DNA of 64,000 bases from Flavobacteriaceae bacterium (GCA_030726725.1 JANRDC010000023.1:1-64000), one strand, 5' to 3'; shown: positions 39,463-49,600, counted from the first letter of the stretch. Made by a program: numbers and translations. Notes: generated by a model not told the origin, from the sequence alone.

Positions 39463-40332
39463 TTATACTTTAGAAAATTTTCTTCTGTAGTCGTAGGGCG
39501 TGGTTTGGGTATGCGCTTTAAAGTGCCTGAAGAAATTGGACAGGTTGGTAAACCCACACTCATAGCCTATGTTTTTGATGTCCAATTCAGTTTCCATCAA
39601 GAGTTGAATGGCGTGGTTAAGACGGTATTCGTTGAGGTAGGAAATAAATGTTTTGTTGGTTGTTTTTTTAAAGAAACGGCTAAATGAACTCGGATTCATG
39701 TGGATGAGCTCCGCTACATCATCCAGACTGATGGGGTCTTTAAAGTGCTCTTCAATGTAGTTGAATACTTTTTTTACCCGCTCGTTTTCTTTTAGACTTC
39801 CGATAAATGCTTTTCCGTTGGCATTGAGCATTTGCTTGTCCTCAGAGATAGCGAGCTCGTTGAGTATGTCGATGAGTTCTAGATAGCGCTGAAAAGGCTC
39901 CATGTTTTTCAGTTCCAGGAGTCGGTATCCGATGTAGTGTTTTACCTGTTCTGAAAAAACAATACCGTGATCGGAAAGTGTGAGCAATTCCCAGATTTTC
40001 TTGAATATGGGGACTTGTTCAATCGCATTGCCCAAGAAGCCAGGTTTAAAATGGACCACTACTTCTTTGCGTGTGTCTGTAAAGTAATCTGTAAAACCGT
40101 GGTGTGGGACGTTAGAGCCAATTAATACCAATTCGCCATCGGTGTAGTTGGACAAGTGCATGCCAATATGTCTTTTTCCAGATCCCTCGTTGACGTACAC
40201 CAATTCATAGTCGATATGAAAGTGCCAACCGACCTCTTTCTTGTTGGGAAATTCACAGTCAAAAAACTTGAGTGACACATCCGAAAACTCTGCAGGTACT
40301 TCTTCGTAAATGGGGTCAATGCGCTGAATCAT
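39463..40332 (-). CDS. AraC-family transcriptional regulator
   Basis: Cupin-like N-terminus; ISLDDVAELIHMNPSSFSRFFKKTTNKTFISYLNEYRLNHAIQLL...IGYECGFTNLSNFFRHFK. Confidence 0.93.
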   Translation of the reverse strand: MIQRIDPIYEEVPAEFSDVSLKFFDCEFPNKKEVGWHFHIDYELVYVNEGSGKRHIGMHLSNYTDGELVLIGSNVPHHGFTDYFTDTRKEVVVHFKPGFLGNAIEQVPIFKKIWELLTLSDHGIVFSEQVKHYIGYRLLELKNMEPFQRYLELIDILNELAISEDKQMLNANGKAFIGSLKENERVKKVFNYIEEHFKDPISLDDVAELIHMNPSSFSRFFKKTTNKTFISYLNEYRLNHAIQLLMETELDIKNIGYECGFTNLSNFFRHFKAHTQTTPYDYRRKFSKV

Positions 40333-40428
40333 GAGGAGATAGTATAATGCTATGTATTAAATTAACGTTTTTCTAACACAAAACGCTCATTGTGTCATAA
40401 ATATACACTTTTTGGATAAACGTCTGAA

Positions 40429-40458
40429 TTTAATTTCACGTTTTTTCCGATAATTTTG
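40429..40458 (+). promoter_or_regulatory. Orphan promoter TTTA-N18-TAATTTTG
   Basis: TTTA 40429-40432 and TAATTTTG 40451-40458, plus strand, no annotated gene downstream on this strand. Confidence 0.45.
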
Positions 40459-40462
40459 TAAA

Positions 40463-40558
40463 ACAATAAAGAGGAAATGGGGTGGTTTCCATTCCTCTGG
40501 TTGATTTTAGTTGATTTTTAGTTTGGAAAGCACCCTCAGCAACGAGGGTGCTTTTTTT
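40463..40558 (+). ncRNA. Candidate small RNA or tiny-peptide transcript
   Basis: Follows the orphan promoter; bulged hairpin GAGGAAATGG/CCATTCCTC; ends at a strong plus-strand terminator. Contains a 14-codon ORF (40477-40521, MGWFPFLWLILVDF). Confidence 0.35.
40527..40558 (+). terminator. Rho-independent terminator, plus-strand polarity
   Basis: AAAGCACCCTC-AGCAAC-GAGGGTGCTTT followed by T-run; minus-strand side has only TTTCC. Confidence 0.8.
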
Positions 40559-41564
40559 ATGCACCGACTTCGTAGGTTTCTCCAGAAAAGAAAAGTTCGT
40601 CTGTGTTGTGGTATTTTGCTTTCGCTACTGCCGCCTGCTTTACCTCGTGCAGTCGTTCTTCTAATGTAGTATCTGGAACCGCGCGAATGATACCGGTAAC
40701 CATGGGATACTGAAGTGACACCAACATATGGTGCAGGGTCGGGTCGGGTTCCTTTGCATCGTGCACCAAAATATCAGCTTCAGTAATCCCATCCTCTCCG
40801 ATGGTGACTACGGCTAATTTAAGGCCGCGAAGCACCAATCCTTTGTCGCGATCTTTGCCAAAGATCATGGGTTTACCGTGCTCCACATACAATTGTTTAT
40901 CCTCCCTCACAGATTTATCCGTGACATGGCTAAAGCAACCGTCGTTAAAAATCACGCAATTTTGAAGCACTTCTACTAAAGAAGTCCCTTTAAATTGGTG
41001 GCATTTGATAAATAGATCGGTCATTTCCTTGGGGCTATTCCCCGCTACACGCGCAAAGAATCTCGCTTGCGCCCCAAGGGCGAGTTGACCTACTGAAAAT
41101 GGAGGTTGCACATTGCCTAAGGGCGAAGATTTGGTTTTGAGTCCCAAGGTCGAAGTAGGGGAGAATTGGCCTTTGGTCAATCCGTAGATTTCGTTGTTGA
41201 ACAGAATCACATTGAGGTCTACATTGCGGCGCAATAAGTGGATAAAATGGTTGCCGCCAATGGACATCGCATCCCCATCTCCTGTGATCATCCAAACACT
41301 TAAATCGGGATTGGACAATTTTACACCGGTGGCTATTCCAGGAGCCCTTCCGTGGATACTGTGCATGCCATAGGTGTTCATGTAGTAGGGAAAACGCGAG
41401 GAGCAACCGATGCCAGAAATAAATACGATATCCTCTCTGCGCACACCCACTTCTGGCAAGGCTTTTTGCATGGCACTTAAAATCACGTAGTCATCACATC
41501 CCGGACACCAACGCACCTCTTGGTCGCTGGCAAAATCTTTGGGGGTATAGATTGGTTTTTCCAT
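40557..41564 (-). CDS. 2-oxoacid:ferredoxin oxidoreductase subunit beta
   Basis: WCPGCDDYVIL, ITGDGDAMSIGGNHFIHLLRRNVDLNVILFNNEIYGLTKGQFSPTS. Confidence 0.94.
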   Translation of the reverse strand: MEKPIYTPKDFASDQEVRWCPGCDDYVILSAMQKALPEVGVRREDIVFISGIGCSSRFPYYMNTYGMHSIHGRAPGIATGVKLSNPDLSVWMITGDGDAMSIGGNHFIHLLRRNVDLNVILFNNEIYGLTKGQFSPTSTLGLKTKSSPLGNVQPPFSVGQLALGAQARFFARVAGNSPKEMTDLFIKCHQFKGTSLVEVLQNCVIFNDGCFSHVTDKSVREDKQLYVEHGKPMIFGKDRDKGLVLRGLKLAVVTIGEDGITEADILVHDAKEPDPTLHHMLVSLQYPMVTGIIRAVPDTTLEERLHEVKQAAVAKAKYHNTDELFFSGETYEVGA

Positions 41565-43420
41565 CAGCTGAGGTGTTTTTTAAAGGCTTCCAAAAGTTCT
41601 GTTTGGGCAAATGGCAATCCTTGAATTTTGGTGTAGGAATAAATACGGGACTGATCGTGGTGCATGCTGAGCAACTTGGCTAGTTGACCGTTATTTAATT
41701 CGCACACCAACACTTTTTTAAATCGACCCAATACCTCCTGGGTGTTTTTAGGCAAAGGACTTAAATAGTTAAAATGGGTGTAACCGACTTGATGATATCC
41801 TTGTTGACTCAGGGTTTTTATCGCGGATTGCAAGGCGCCTTGGGTGCCTCCCCAACCGACCACCAGCAATTCCCCTTCTTGGGCGTGGTGTACCTCTAGA
41901 CCAGGTATTTGCGCTTGTACGCGTTGAATTTTTTCCTGTCGGGTATGCGTCATCGCCTCGTGGTTGATCGGGTCGTAGGACACCGTTCCTTTTTCTTGAT
42001 CTTTTTCCAATCCACCCACCCGGTGTTCTAGCCCAGGGGTGCCTGGAAGTGCCCAATCCCTGGCCAATGTCGTTTCATCTCTGTGGTAGGGGTGCCAGTT
42101 TTCCGGGGCTTGTTTCAGGATGCGCGGAGCGATATCCGGCATTTCTGAAGCGCGTTGAATTTTCCAGGGACCTGACCCGTTAGCGATGTATCCATCGGAG
42201 AGCAGCACCACGGGAGTCATGTGCTCCAAAGCTAGTTTAGCCGCTTGATAGGCATAGTGAAAGCAGTTGGAAGGAGTGCTGGCTGCCAGTACGATTACCG
42301 GGCTTTCCCCGTGTCTTCCGTACAAGGCTTGCAACAAATCCGATTGCTCAGTCTTGGTGGGAAGTCCTGTGGAAGGTCCTCCGCGTTGTACATCGACCAC
42401 CACCAGAGGTAATTCGATCATCATGGCTAGTCCCAACGATTCAGATTTGAGCGCTAGCCCAGGACCTGAGGTCGTTGTGATGGCCAGAGACCCGGCAAAT
42501 GCGGCGCCAATCGCAGAAGTGATCCCCGCAATTTCATCTTCTGCCTGGAAGGCAGTTACCCCCAATTGTTGGTGTTTCGAAAGCTCGTGTAAAATATCCG
42601 ATGCGGGCGTGATGGGGTAGGATCCTAAAAATAGCGGCAGGCCCGATTTCTCGGCAGCTGCCAAAAATCCCCAGGCCAATGCTTGATTGCCCATCATCAT
42701 TCGATAGGTACCCGCAGGCATTTTTGCGGGAGCTACTTCGTAGGAAGCTGGAATCAGTTCCAGTGTCTCAGCAAAGTGATAGCCCGCTTTCAACACTTTG
42801 GTGTTGGCGGCTACCAGGTGTGGTTGTGCGGCAAATTTGCGCTCTATAAAAGCTATAGTGTGGCTGAGCGATCGGTGATACATCCAATAGACCATGCCCA
42901 GTGCCCACATATTTTTACTGCGGGTAATCGATTTGTTGTCCAGTCCTTCAATGCCCTTAACCGCTTCTTTGGAAAGTGAAGTCATCGCTACTTCGATCAC
43001 CTTGTAGTCCGATAAACTTCCGTCTTCCAGAGGATTGGACGTGTATTGGGCTTTGTCAAAATTGCGCTGGGTAAAGGAATCGGTGTCTACAATCAACACA
43101 TGTCCTTTTTTTAAGGCGCTTAGGTTGGTCTTTAATCCTGCTGGATTCATAGCGACCAATAAATCCAATTCATCACCTGGAGTATCAATTTCTAGGCTTC
43201 CGATATGGACTTGAAACCCCGATACCCCGTATAGACTCCCTTGTGGGGCTCTGATTTCTGCTGGATAATTGGGAAAAGTAGCAATGTCATTTCCCAACAT
43301 GGCCGACGTATCGGAAAACTGAGATCCGGTCAATTGCATCCCGTCTCCTGAGTCACCGACAAAGCGAATCACCACGTGGTCTAAAGATTCAGTTGGTTTG
43401 TTGTTTTCTGTTGCGCTCAT
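41564..43420 (-). CDS. 2-oxoacid:acceptor oxidoreductase subunit alpha
   Basis: VIRFVGDSGDGMQLTGSQF; LGSYPITPASDILHELSKH; GPGLALKSESLGLAMMIELPLVVVDVQRGGPSTGLPTKTEQSDL. Start at MSATENN. Confidence 0.94.
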   Translation of the reverse strand: MSATENNKPTESLDHVVIRFVGDSGDGMQLTGSQFSDTSAMLGNDIATFPNYPAEIRAPQGSLYGVSGFQVHIGSLEIDTPGDELDLLVAMNPAGLKTNLSALKKGHVLIVDTDSFTQRNFDKAQYTSNPLEDGSLSDYKVIEVAMTSLSKEAVKGIEGLDNKSITRSKNMWALGMVYWMYHRSLSHTIAFIERKFAAQPHLVAANTKVLKAGYHFAETLELIPASYEVAPAKMPAGTYRMMMGNQALAWGFLAAAEKSGLPLFLGSYPITPASDILHELSKHQQLGVTAFQAEDEIAGITSAIGAAFAGSLAITTTSGPGLALKSESLGLAMMIELPLVVVDVQRGGPSTGLPTKTEQSDLLQALYGRHGESPVIVLAASTPSNCFHYAYQAAKLALEHMTPVVLLSDGYIANGSGPWKIQRASEMPDIAPRILKQAPENWHPYHRDETTLARDWALPGTPGLEHRVGGLEKDQEKGTVSYDPINHEAMTHTRQEKIQRVQAQIPGLEVHHAQEGELLVVGWGGTQGALQSAIKTLSQQGYHQVGYTHFNYLSPLPKNTQEVLGRFKKVLVCELNNGQLAKLLSMHHDQSRIYSYTKIQGLPFAQTELLEAFKKHLS

Positions 43421-43438
43421 GGTGGATTTATCACGGCA

Positions 43439-43473
43439 CAAAATTATGGAATCCACATCAGGATAACCCTGAT
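43439..43473 (-). promoter_or_regulatory. KOR promoter -7 box TAATTTTG with palindrome ATCAGG-N5-CCTGAT over the expected -33 position
   Basis: -7 box at 43439-43446 (minus), inverted repeat at 43457-43473. Confidence 0.45.
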
Positions 43474-43627
43474 ATTGATCAGCTTTTTCCCATTGTGGCA
43501 CATTTTTGCCAATTGAGCAACAAAATGCTCCGTGACCACACGAATTGTTTACAATAACATATAAATCCTATAAATTTAGTAGGATATTGATAAAACTACA
43601 CAGATTCTTTGCTTTTAAACAGATGAG

Positions 43628-44167
43628 TTAGGTCGTTTTTTTGACGTATTGAGTGAGGATTACGATCTGTTGACCGTCGACTTTCCCCTCGATGTAGGTG
43701 GCGTTTTCTGGATCTAATGCGATACGGCGCACAGCGGTGCCCTGTTTGGCCACCATACTGCTTCCCTTCACCTTTAGGTCTTTGATCAATACCACGTTAT
43801 CTCCTGGTTGCAGGACTACGCCGTTAGCATCCATATGCACCAACGCTGAGGCTTGCGCATCTAGTTCAGCTTGGGCCCAGGCCTGGTGTTCTTCGTCCAG
43901 GTACATCATGTCCAATAAATTTTGCGCCCAGGCTTCAGGAAGAAAGCGATGCAATAATCGCCAGGAGAGCACTTGAACGGGGGCTTGCTCGCTCCATATG
44001 GAATCGTTAAGGCACCTAAAATGATTCGGGTCGAGTTGATCGCCTTGAATTTGATCGATACAGGTGGCACACAACAAAGTTTCGTGGGGAATTCCTTGGG
44101 GCGCTTTAGTCACTGAAAAAGGTTGAACAGGCGCTTGGGCAGCGCAAAGGGCACAAGTGGTAGACAA
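43628..44167 (-). CDS. PhnA/YjdM-like zinc-ribbon protein
   Basis: CALCAA...CATC N-terminal ribbon; DANGVVLQPGDNVVLIKDLKVKGSSMVAKQGTAVRRI. Confidence 0.88.
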   Translation of the reverse strand: MSTTCALCAAQAPVQPFSVTKAPQGIPHETLLCATCIDQIQGDQLDPNHFRCLNDSIWSEQAPVQVLSWRLLHRFLPEAWAQNLLDMMYLDEEHQAWAQAELDAQASALVHMDANGVVLQPGDNVVLIKDLKVKGSSMVAKQGTAVRRIALDPENATYIEGKVDGQQIVILTQYVKKTT

Positions 44168-44212
44168 AATAAATGATTTTAGGGGGTAAATGTAATGATT
44201 TCAAATTTCTAC

Positions 44213-44254
44213 TTGATTAAAAGGATTTTAGATAACTTTAGTCAACCAACTAAA
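44213..44254 (+). promoter_or_regulatory. DoxX-gene promoter TTG-N17-TAACTTTA overlapped by inverted repeat TTTAGT-N6-ACTAAA
   Basis: TTG 44213-44215, TAACTTTA 44233-44240, repeat 44237-44254. Confidence 0.45.
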
Positions 44255-44265
44255 TAACCAACGAA

Positions 44266-44643
44266 ATGAAACAAAAAATCTTTAATGTAGTGTCCATTGT
44301 CTTTGGATTATGGATGCTTAATGCCGGGCTCAATAAATTTTTCAACTACATGCCCATGCCAGAAGACATGCCAGAGTCCATGTTAAAATTGATGGAACAC
44401 TTGATGGCATTTGGCTGGATGATGCCTTTAGTGGGTGCTGTCGAGGCGATTGCGGGACTTTTGATTGTTGTGCCGAGAACGAGAACCTTGGGCGCACTAG
44501 CCATGTTCCCTGTGATGGTAGGTATTTTATTGATCAACATCGTCAATGTACCCAGTGGATTGCCTATTGCCGCGGCGCTGATGGTGATCAATGTTTGGAT
44601 GCTTTGGGAGGGCTGTGACAAACTAAAAGCGCTCTGGTCCTAA
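44266..44643 (+). CDS. DoxX-like membrane protein
   Basis: LNAGLNKFFNYMPMPEDMPESM; four hydrophobic helices. Confidence 0.75.
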   Translation: MKQKIFNVVSIVFGLWMLNAGLNKFFNYMPMPEDMPESMLKLMEHLMAFGWMMPLVGAVEAIAGLLIVVPRTRTLGALAMFPVMVGILLINIVNVPSGLPIAAALMVINVWMLWEGCDKLKALWS

Positions 44644-46491
44644 TCAGCGATTCGATAAAATAATGACATCCCGTGCTTGGACCGTTAAGGTTTCGGGTAC
44701 GGGATTTGTTTTTTGGTCAAATACCCAATACGCCTCCTTGGGGGCGGTCCATACCTCTTTGAATTTTTGAAGATCGATGCTCTTGGGAGAATTTGATCCA
44801 TTGGCCAGGACCATCACCCACTGGTCTTCCAAAAATCGGAAGTACACATATACCTGATCGACCGGGGCGTAATGCACGGTTTTTCCTCGGTGTATGGCTT
44901 CGTTGTTTTTACGCCATTGCAGGAGGGTGCGTGTGGTGTGGTGGTAGTTATTTTCCTGATCCGTTCTCTGGTCAAGGCGCGCTGCATCTCTAGAATCCGA
45001 TGGCCATCCACCCGGAAAATCTCTGCGCAAATCACCATCGCCTTTTGATTTATCCCCGAGCATACCGATTTCCGATCCGTAATAGATCTGGGGGATTCCA
45101 CGGGTGGTCATCAAAATGGATAAGGCCATTTTATAGGCGGAATGATCGGGAAATAATTGATTGAATCGGGTGGTGTCGTGGTTTTCTATAAACAGAAATA
45201 GTTGGTTGACATCGGGATATAAAAAGTCATTGGCCAGGACATCGTAAAACTGTACCAAGCCCTTATTCCAGGAGGGTTGGTCGGTAAAGGCTTCATGGGC
45301 AGCCATGTGAAAGGGAAAATCCATCACGCTGGGCAATTGTCCATTAAACCCCTGAATGGCTCCTACCGGCGAATCTTTCTGCCAATAAGCGACGTGTGCC
45401 GCTTGGGAATACCAAGTTTCCCCCACGATATTAAAGTTGGGGTATTCCTTCATGATCGCTTCCGTCCAACGGGTCATGCCCTCTTTTTCTCCATAGGGGT
45501 AAGTGTCTACCCGAAACCCGTCCAGGTCAGCGTACTCCACCCACCAAATCGCATTTTGAATTAAGTAGGTCAACACCAGTGGATGCGATTGATTGAGGTC
45601 CGGCATAGAGGGAACAAACCAACCTTTTTCAGACAGATAGGTATCCGATGGCGCCGCATTAGGGTCAAACACCGTGGAGAGTCGGTAGTTGGTCTGTCCG
45701 TATCCGTTTTCTCCCGAAAACTGATGAATCCAATCCTTAAAGGGAAGGTCCTTGATCATCCAATGTTCCAAGCCCCAGTGATTGGTGACGTAGTCCTTGA
45801 TCAGCTTCATGTCGTTTTGGTGCAGGGTTTTGGCCAGCAGGGCATAGTCTTCATTGGTGCCAAAACGCGGATCAATCTGATAGGCATCGCTACAAGCATA
45901 TCCGTGGTAGGAACCTCTGCGATCGTTGTCCGCCAAAACGGGCGTGGTCCACACTGCGGTGACCCCTAAATCTTTAAGGTAGTCTACCCGGTCGATGATG
46001 CCTTTTAAGTCTCCGCCGTGTCGGCCATCGATTTTATCTCTATTCGCTGGTTCGAACGTCTGGTTGGTTTGGTCGTTGTTTGGATCCCCGTTGGCAAATC
46101 GATCCGGCATAATCAAATACACCACATCGGAGCTGTCAAATCCTTGACGCAACGCACTTGCTGGTTTGCGCGCTTGGAGCTGGTAATCCATGGAAAATTT
46201 TTGGACGCCTGCTTCTTTAAAGATCAAGGTATACGTTCCTGCTGTCAACCCTTGGGTTTCCCAATCCAGAAATAAATAATTGGGGTTTTCTACCTCCGTT
46301 TTTTTCAGGGGTCCTTTTCCTTGGACCTCTGCGCTTAAGGACCCGATCCCTGGTCCGTAGATCATCAACTGCAGGGAGGAGTGCTCCATGCCAGCCCACC
46401 AATTGGGGGGATTTATTTCTTTGATTTGGGCCTGGACAGGGGCTCCTAAGGCGATGAGCATCAAGGCGTACAGCAAGTGCAAGGACTTCAT
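44644..46491 (-). CDS. Exported GH13 cyclomaltodextrinase/neopullulanase-like enzyme
   Basis: N-terminal Ig-like domain; VYLIMPDRFANGDPNND, DLDGFRVDTYPYGEKEGM, FNIVGETW, FIENHDTTRFNQLF. Start at MKSLHLLYAL. Confidence 0.9.
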   Translation of the reverse strand: MKSLHLLYALMLIALGAPVQAQIKEINPPNWWAGMEHSSLQLMIYGPGIGSLSAEVQGKGPLKKTEVENPNYLFLDWETQGLTAGTYTLIFKEAGVQKFSMDYQLQARKPASALRQGFDSSDVVYLIMPDRFANGDPNNDQTNQTFEPANRDKIDGRHGGDLKGIIDRVDYLKDLGVTAVWTTPVLADNDRRGSYHGYACSDAYQIDPRFGTNEDYALLAKTLHQNDMKLIKDYVTNHWGLEHWMIKDLPFKDWIHQFSGENGYGQTNYRLSTVFDPNAAPSDTYLSEKGWFVPSMPDLNQSHPLVLTYLIQNAIWWVEYADLDGFRVDTYPYGEKEGMTRWTEAIMKEYPNFNIVGETWYSQAAHVAYWQKDSPVGAIQGFNGQLPSVMDFPFHMAAHEAFTDQPSWNKGLVQFYDVLANDFLYPDVNQLFLFIENHDTTRFNQLFPDHSAYKMALSILMTTRGIPQIYYGSEIGMLGDKSKGDGDLRRDFPGGWPSDSRDAARLDQRTDQENNYHHTTRTLLQWRKNNEAIHRGKTVHYAPVDQVYVYFRFLEDQWVMVLANGSNSPKSIDLQKFKEVWTAPKEAYWVFDQKTNPVPETLTVQARDVIILSNR

Positions 46492-46506
46492 AGCAGACAA
46501 TTTATC

Positions 46507-46535
46507 CAAAAGTAAATGATTCTGTGCCCCCCAAA
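46507..46535 (-). promoter_or_regulatory. Consensus promoter TTTG-N17-TACTTTTG for the GH13 gene
   Basis: Plus-strand CAAA 46532-46535 and CAAAAGTA 46507-46514. Confidence 0.65.
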
Positions 46536-46561
46536 AACGCAACATCGCAAAAAGTTATTCA

Positions 46562-46577
46562 ACGATAACCTTATCGT
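46562..46577. promoter_or_regulatory. Operator-like palindrome ACGATAA-CC-TTATCGT between divergent GH13 genes
   Basis: 7-bp arms, 2-nt spacer. Confidence 0.45.
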
Positions 46578-46660
46578 ATACTTTTTTGACTGGGTTATTA
46601 GAAAAAAATGCCGAAGAATTCTCCCGCGATGTCTTAATTTTAGAAACTCAATCCAATAAC

Positions 46661-49600
46661 ATGGCACAACGCTTTTTCCTTTGGTTGCTCTTGGGCATAA
46701 CCCTAACCTCTGCTTGGGCCCAGCAACAAAATGCTGCGGTGACCGCAACCCCCAACCCTTTTAGCGAGGGCGAATCGGTGACGCTTCGCTTTACCGGGGT
46801 CAATCTCACCACCTGGGGGGTAAACGACGCCTATCTTTGGGCCTGGAGTTTAAACAGCGCAGGAGTGTCTCAAGACGCTCCCAACAACGGCAGTTGGACC
46901 AGTTCTTCTGAAGCCCATAAGTTGACCAAAAACACAGATGGATCTTTGTCCATTACCTTTATTCCTAAGGATTTCTATGGGCGCACCAATATCTCCCGCA
47001 TCGGTTTTTTGGTCAAGGCCAAAGACGGGAGCGGCGACAAAAAAACCCAAGATTTATTTTTAGATGTCGGCACTTTTGATGTGGTTTTGACATCGCCGAC
47101 AGCCTCCCTAACCTTATTGGAGAACGGCGCTTCACTTCAGGTGACGGCCACCAGCACCCTCCCGGTGGTATTTACCCTAAAAGCCGACGGGACATTGATC
47201 CACACCAGTACGGCCACCACCTCATACAGTTATGCCGCACCTGTATCACAATTGACTTCTTTTGCGCTGCGCGCTACAGCGGGTGGTGAATTTAAAGAGT
47301 ACACCTTTGAAGCTAGACCGAAACCCGCAGTGGTTCAGGCCCCAGTACCTGACGGATGGGTAGACGGAATCAATTTTAATCCAGCCCAGCCCGACCGGGT
47401 GCAGTTGGTTTTTTATGCGCCCCAAAAACAAGTAGTACACGTGATCGGACCCTTTAACCAGTGGGCACCTAGCGATGACTATATGATGAAGTACGACGCC
47501 AACAGCAGTCGTTTTTGGATTGAGCTGGATGGGTTGACCCCAGACAGTCACCTGCTGTACCAATATTTAGTCGATTTCCAGATTAGGGTGGCCGATCCGT
47601 ATGCCACACAGATACTAGATCCCTGGAACGACAGTTACATCAGCTCAGATACCTATGTGGGGATTCCTGCTTATCCCGCCAATGCCTATTCAGCGGAAGA
47701 GACTCCTCAAGCAATCACTTGGTTTACCCTGGACTCCACACCTTATGTGTGGAACGATGCCGGCTATCAAAGACCAGCTAAAGAAGATTTGGTCATCTAT
47801 GAATTATTGCTCAGGGACTTTGACCCCGCTCATTCATACGCTGCCCTACAAGCGCGTTTGGATTATTTACAAGGTTTAGGAGTCAATGCGATCGAGTTGA
47901 TGCCCATCAATGAATTTGACGGCAATGAGAGCTGGGGCTACAACCCCTCTTTCCACATGGCGGTCGACAAGTATTACGGAAGTCCAGATGCGCTTAAAGC
48001 ATTGGTGGATGCCTGTCACCAAAGGGGAATCGCAGTGATCGCCGATATTGTCTTTAACCATGCCACAGGGCAGAATCCTTATTTTAGGATGTACAACGAC
48101 AGCCAAGGCGCCAACTCGGGAACGCCTTCAGCGGACAGCCCGTTTTTTAATGTTTCCGCCAAACACGCCTATAATGTGTTTTACGACTTTAATCACCACC
48201 ACCCGTCACAAGCAGCGCGGTCCTATGTAAAGCGCGTGGTGCAAGAGTGGATTAGGACCTATAAGCTCGACGGATTTCGCTGGGATTTGACCAAAGGATT
48301 TACCCAAAACTGCGGGCAAAACGACGAGTATTGCACAGGAGTAAAGCAGGATGACCGCGTTGAGGTGCTGAAAGCCTATGCGGATTTCCAGTGGGCAGTT
48401 GATGGTGATTCCTATGTGATTTTTGAGCATTTGGGCAATAATGACGAAGAATCCATTTGGGCCAATTACCGTTTGGACGAAGGAAAAGGAATTATGCTCT
48501 GGAGCAACTACAACTGGGCTTATTCTCAGTCGATTCAAGGCTATAGCGATGGTGCCAATTTTAACGGGGCCTCTTATCTGAGCCGCGGATGGACCGAGCC
48601 CCGCAATGTGGTGTATATGGAGAGCCACGATGAGGAACGCTTGATGTTCCGCGCTTTGGAATACGGCAATGCCTCAATCAAAGGAAACCTGAACCTCTCC
48701 TTGGAACGAGCTGCGCTGACTGCTTCGTTCTTTTGGCCCATACCCGGGCCTAAAATGCTGTGGCAATTTGGGGAATTGGGGTATGATTACTCGATCAATT
48801 ACGACGGTCGCTTGTCCAACAAACCAATTCGATGGGACTATGCTGCTGTGCCTGAGCGCGCTGCTTTGCGCCAGCACTATGCGGATTGGATCGGTTTGAG
48901 AAAGGTAGAGCCTATTTTTAACACCGATGATTTTACCATCAGCTCTGGAAGTGCTACTGGGGTGAAGGTGATCAAATTATCCCTGGCCGATGCGCCAGAG
49001 GGACACGCCAGCGAAGTGATGATTGTCGGTAATTTTGGGGTGACTACCCAGACCGCCATACCGGTATTTGCCCAGGCTGGGGTTTGGTATGATTGGTTTG
49101 AGGACAACCGCAAACAAAATATTTACGAGGCGTCTGTGCCGATGGCTTTGGCCCCAGGTGAGTGGCATGTGTATGCCAATGCGCCTACGGCTTATTTCCC
49201 CAACAACAACCCTCCTGATCAAGATAATGACGGAGTAGTTGATGGGGTAGATCAGTGCCCAGACACCCCTTTTGGGTCTATGGTTGATGTGCAGGGCTGC
49301 CCTGTATTTTCGCTGCCTAGAAATCGTTTTTCTCTGAGTGCAACTGCGGCTAGTTGTCCCGGAAGCAGCAATGGAGCTTTGGAGTTAAAGGCCTCAGCCA
49401 GCTCAGAAAACTACACCTATACTGCTGTGCTCAGCAAAGAGGGCGCTGTTGTGCAAACGGTGACCCTGTCGCCCACTTCTCTGACCCAAACGGTCACTGA
49501 TCTGCCTGTGGGCACGTATCAGGTGTGCTTTTCTGTGGTGGGAATTTCAGGGTACAGTCAGTGCTATACGGCATCGGTGTCTGAGCCAACACCTTTGGCT

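Noticed and set aside
40527-40558. Hairpin read only as the terminator of the KOR operon
   Set aside because: The minus-strand side has only TTTCC after the stem, while the plus strand has a strong T-run; bidirectional use is possible but it does not explain the polarity.
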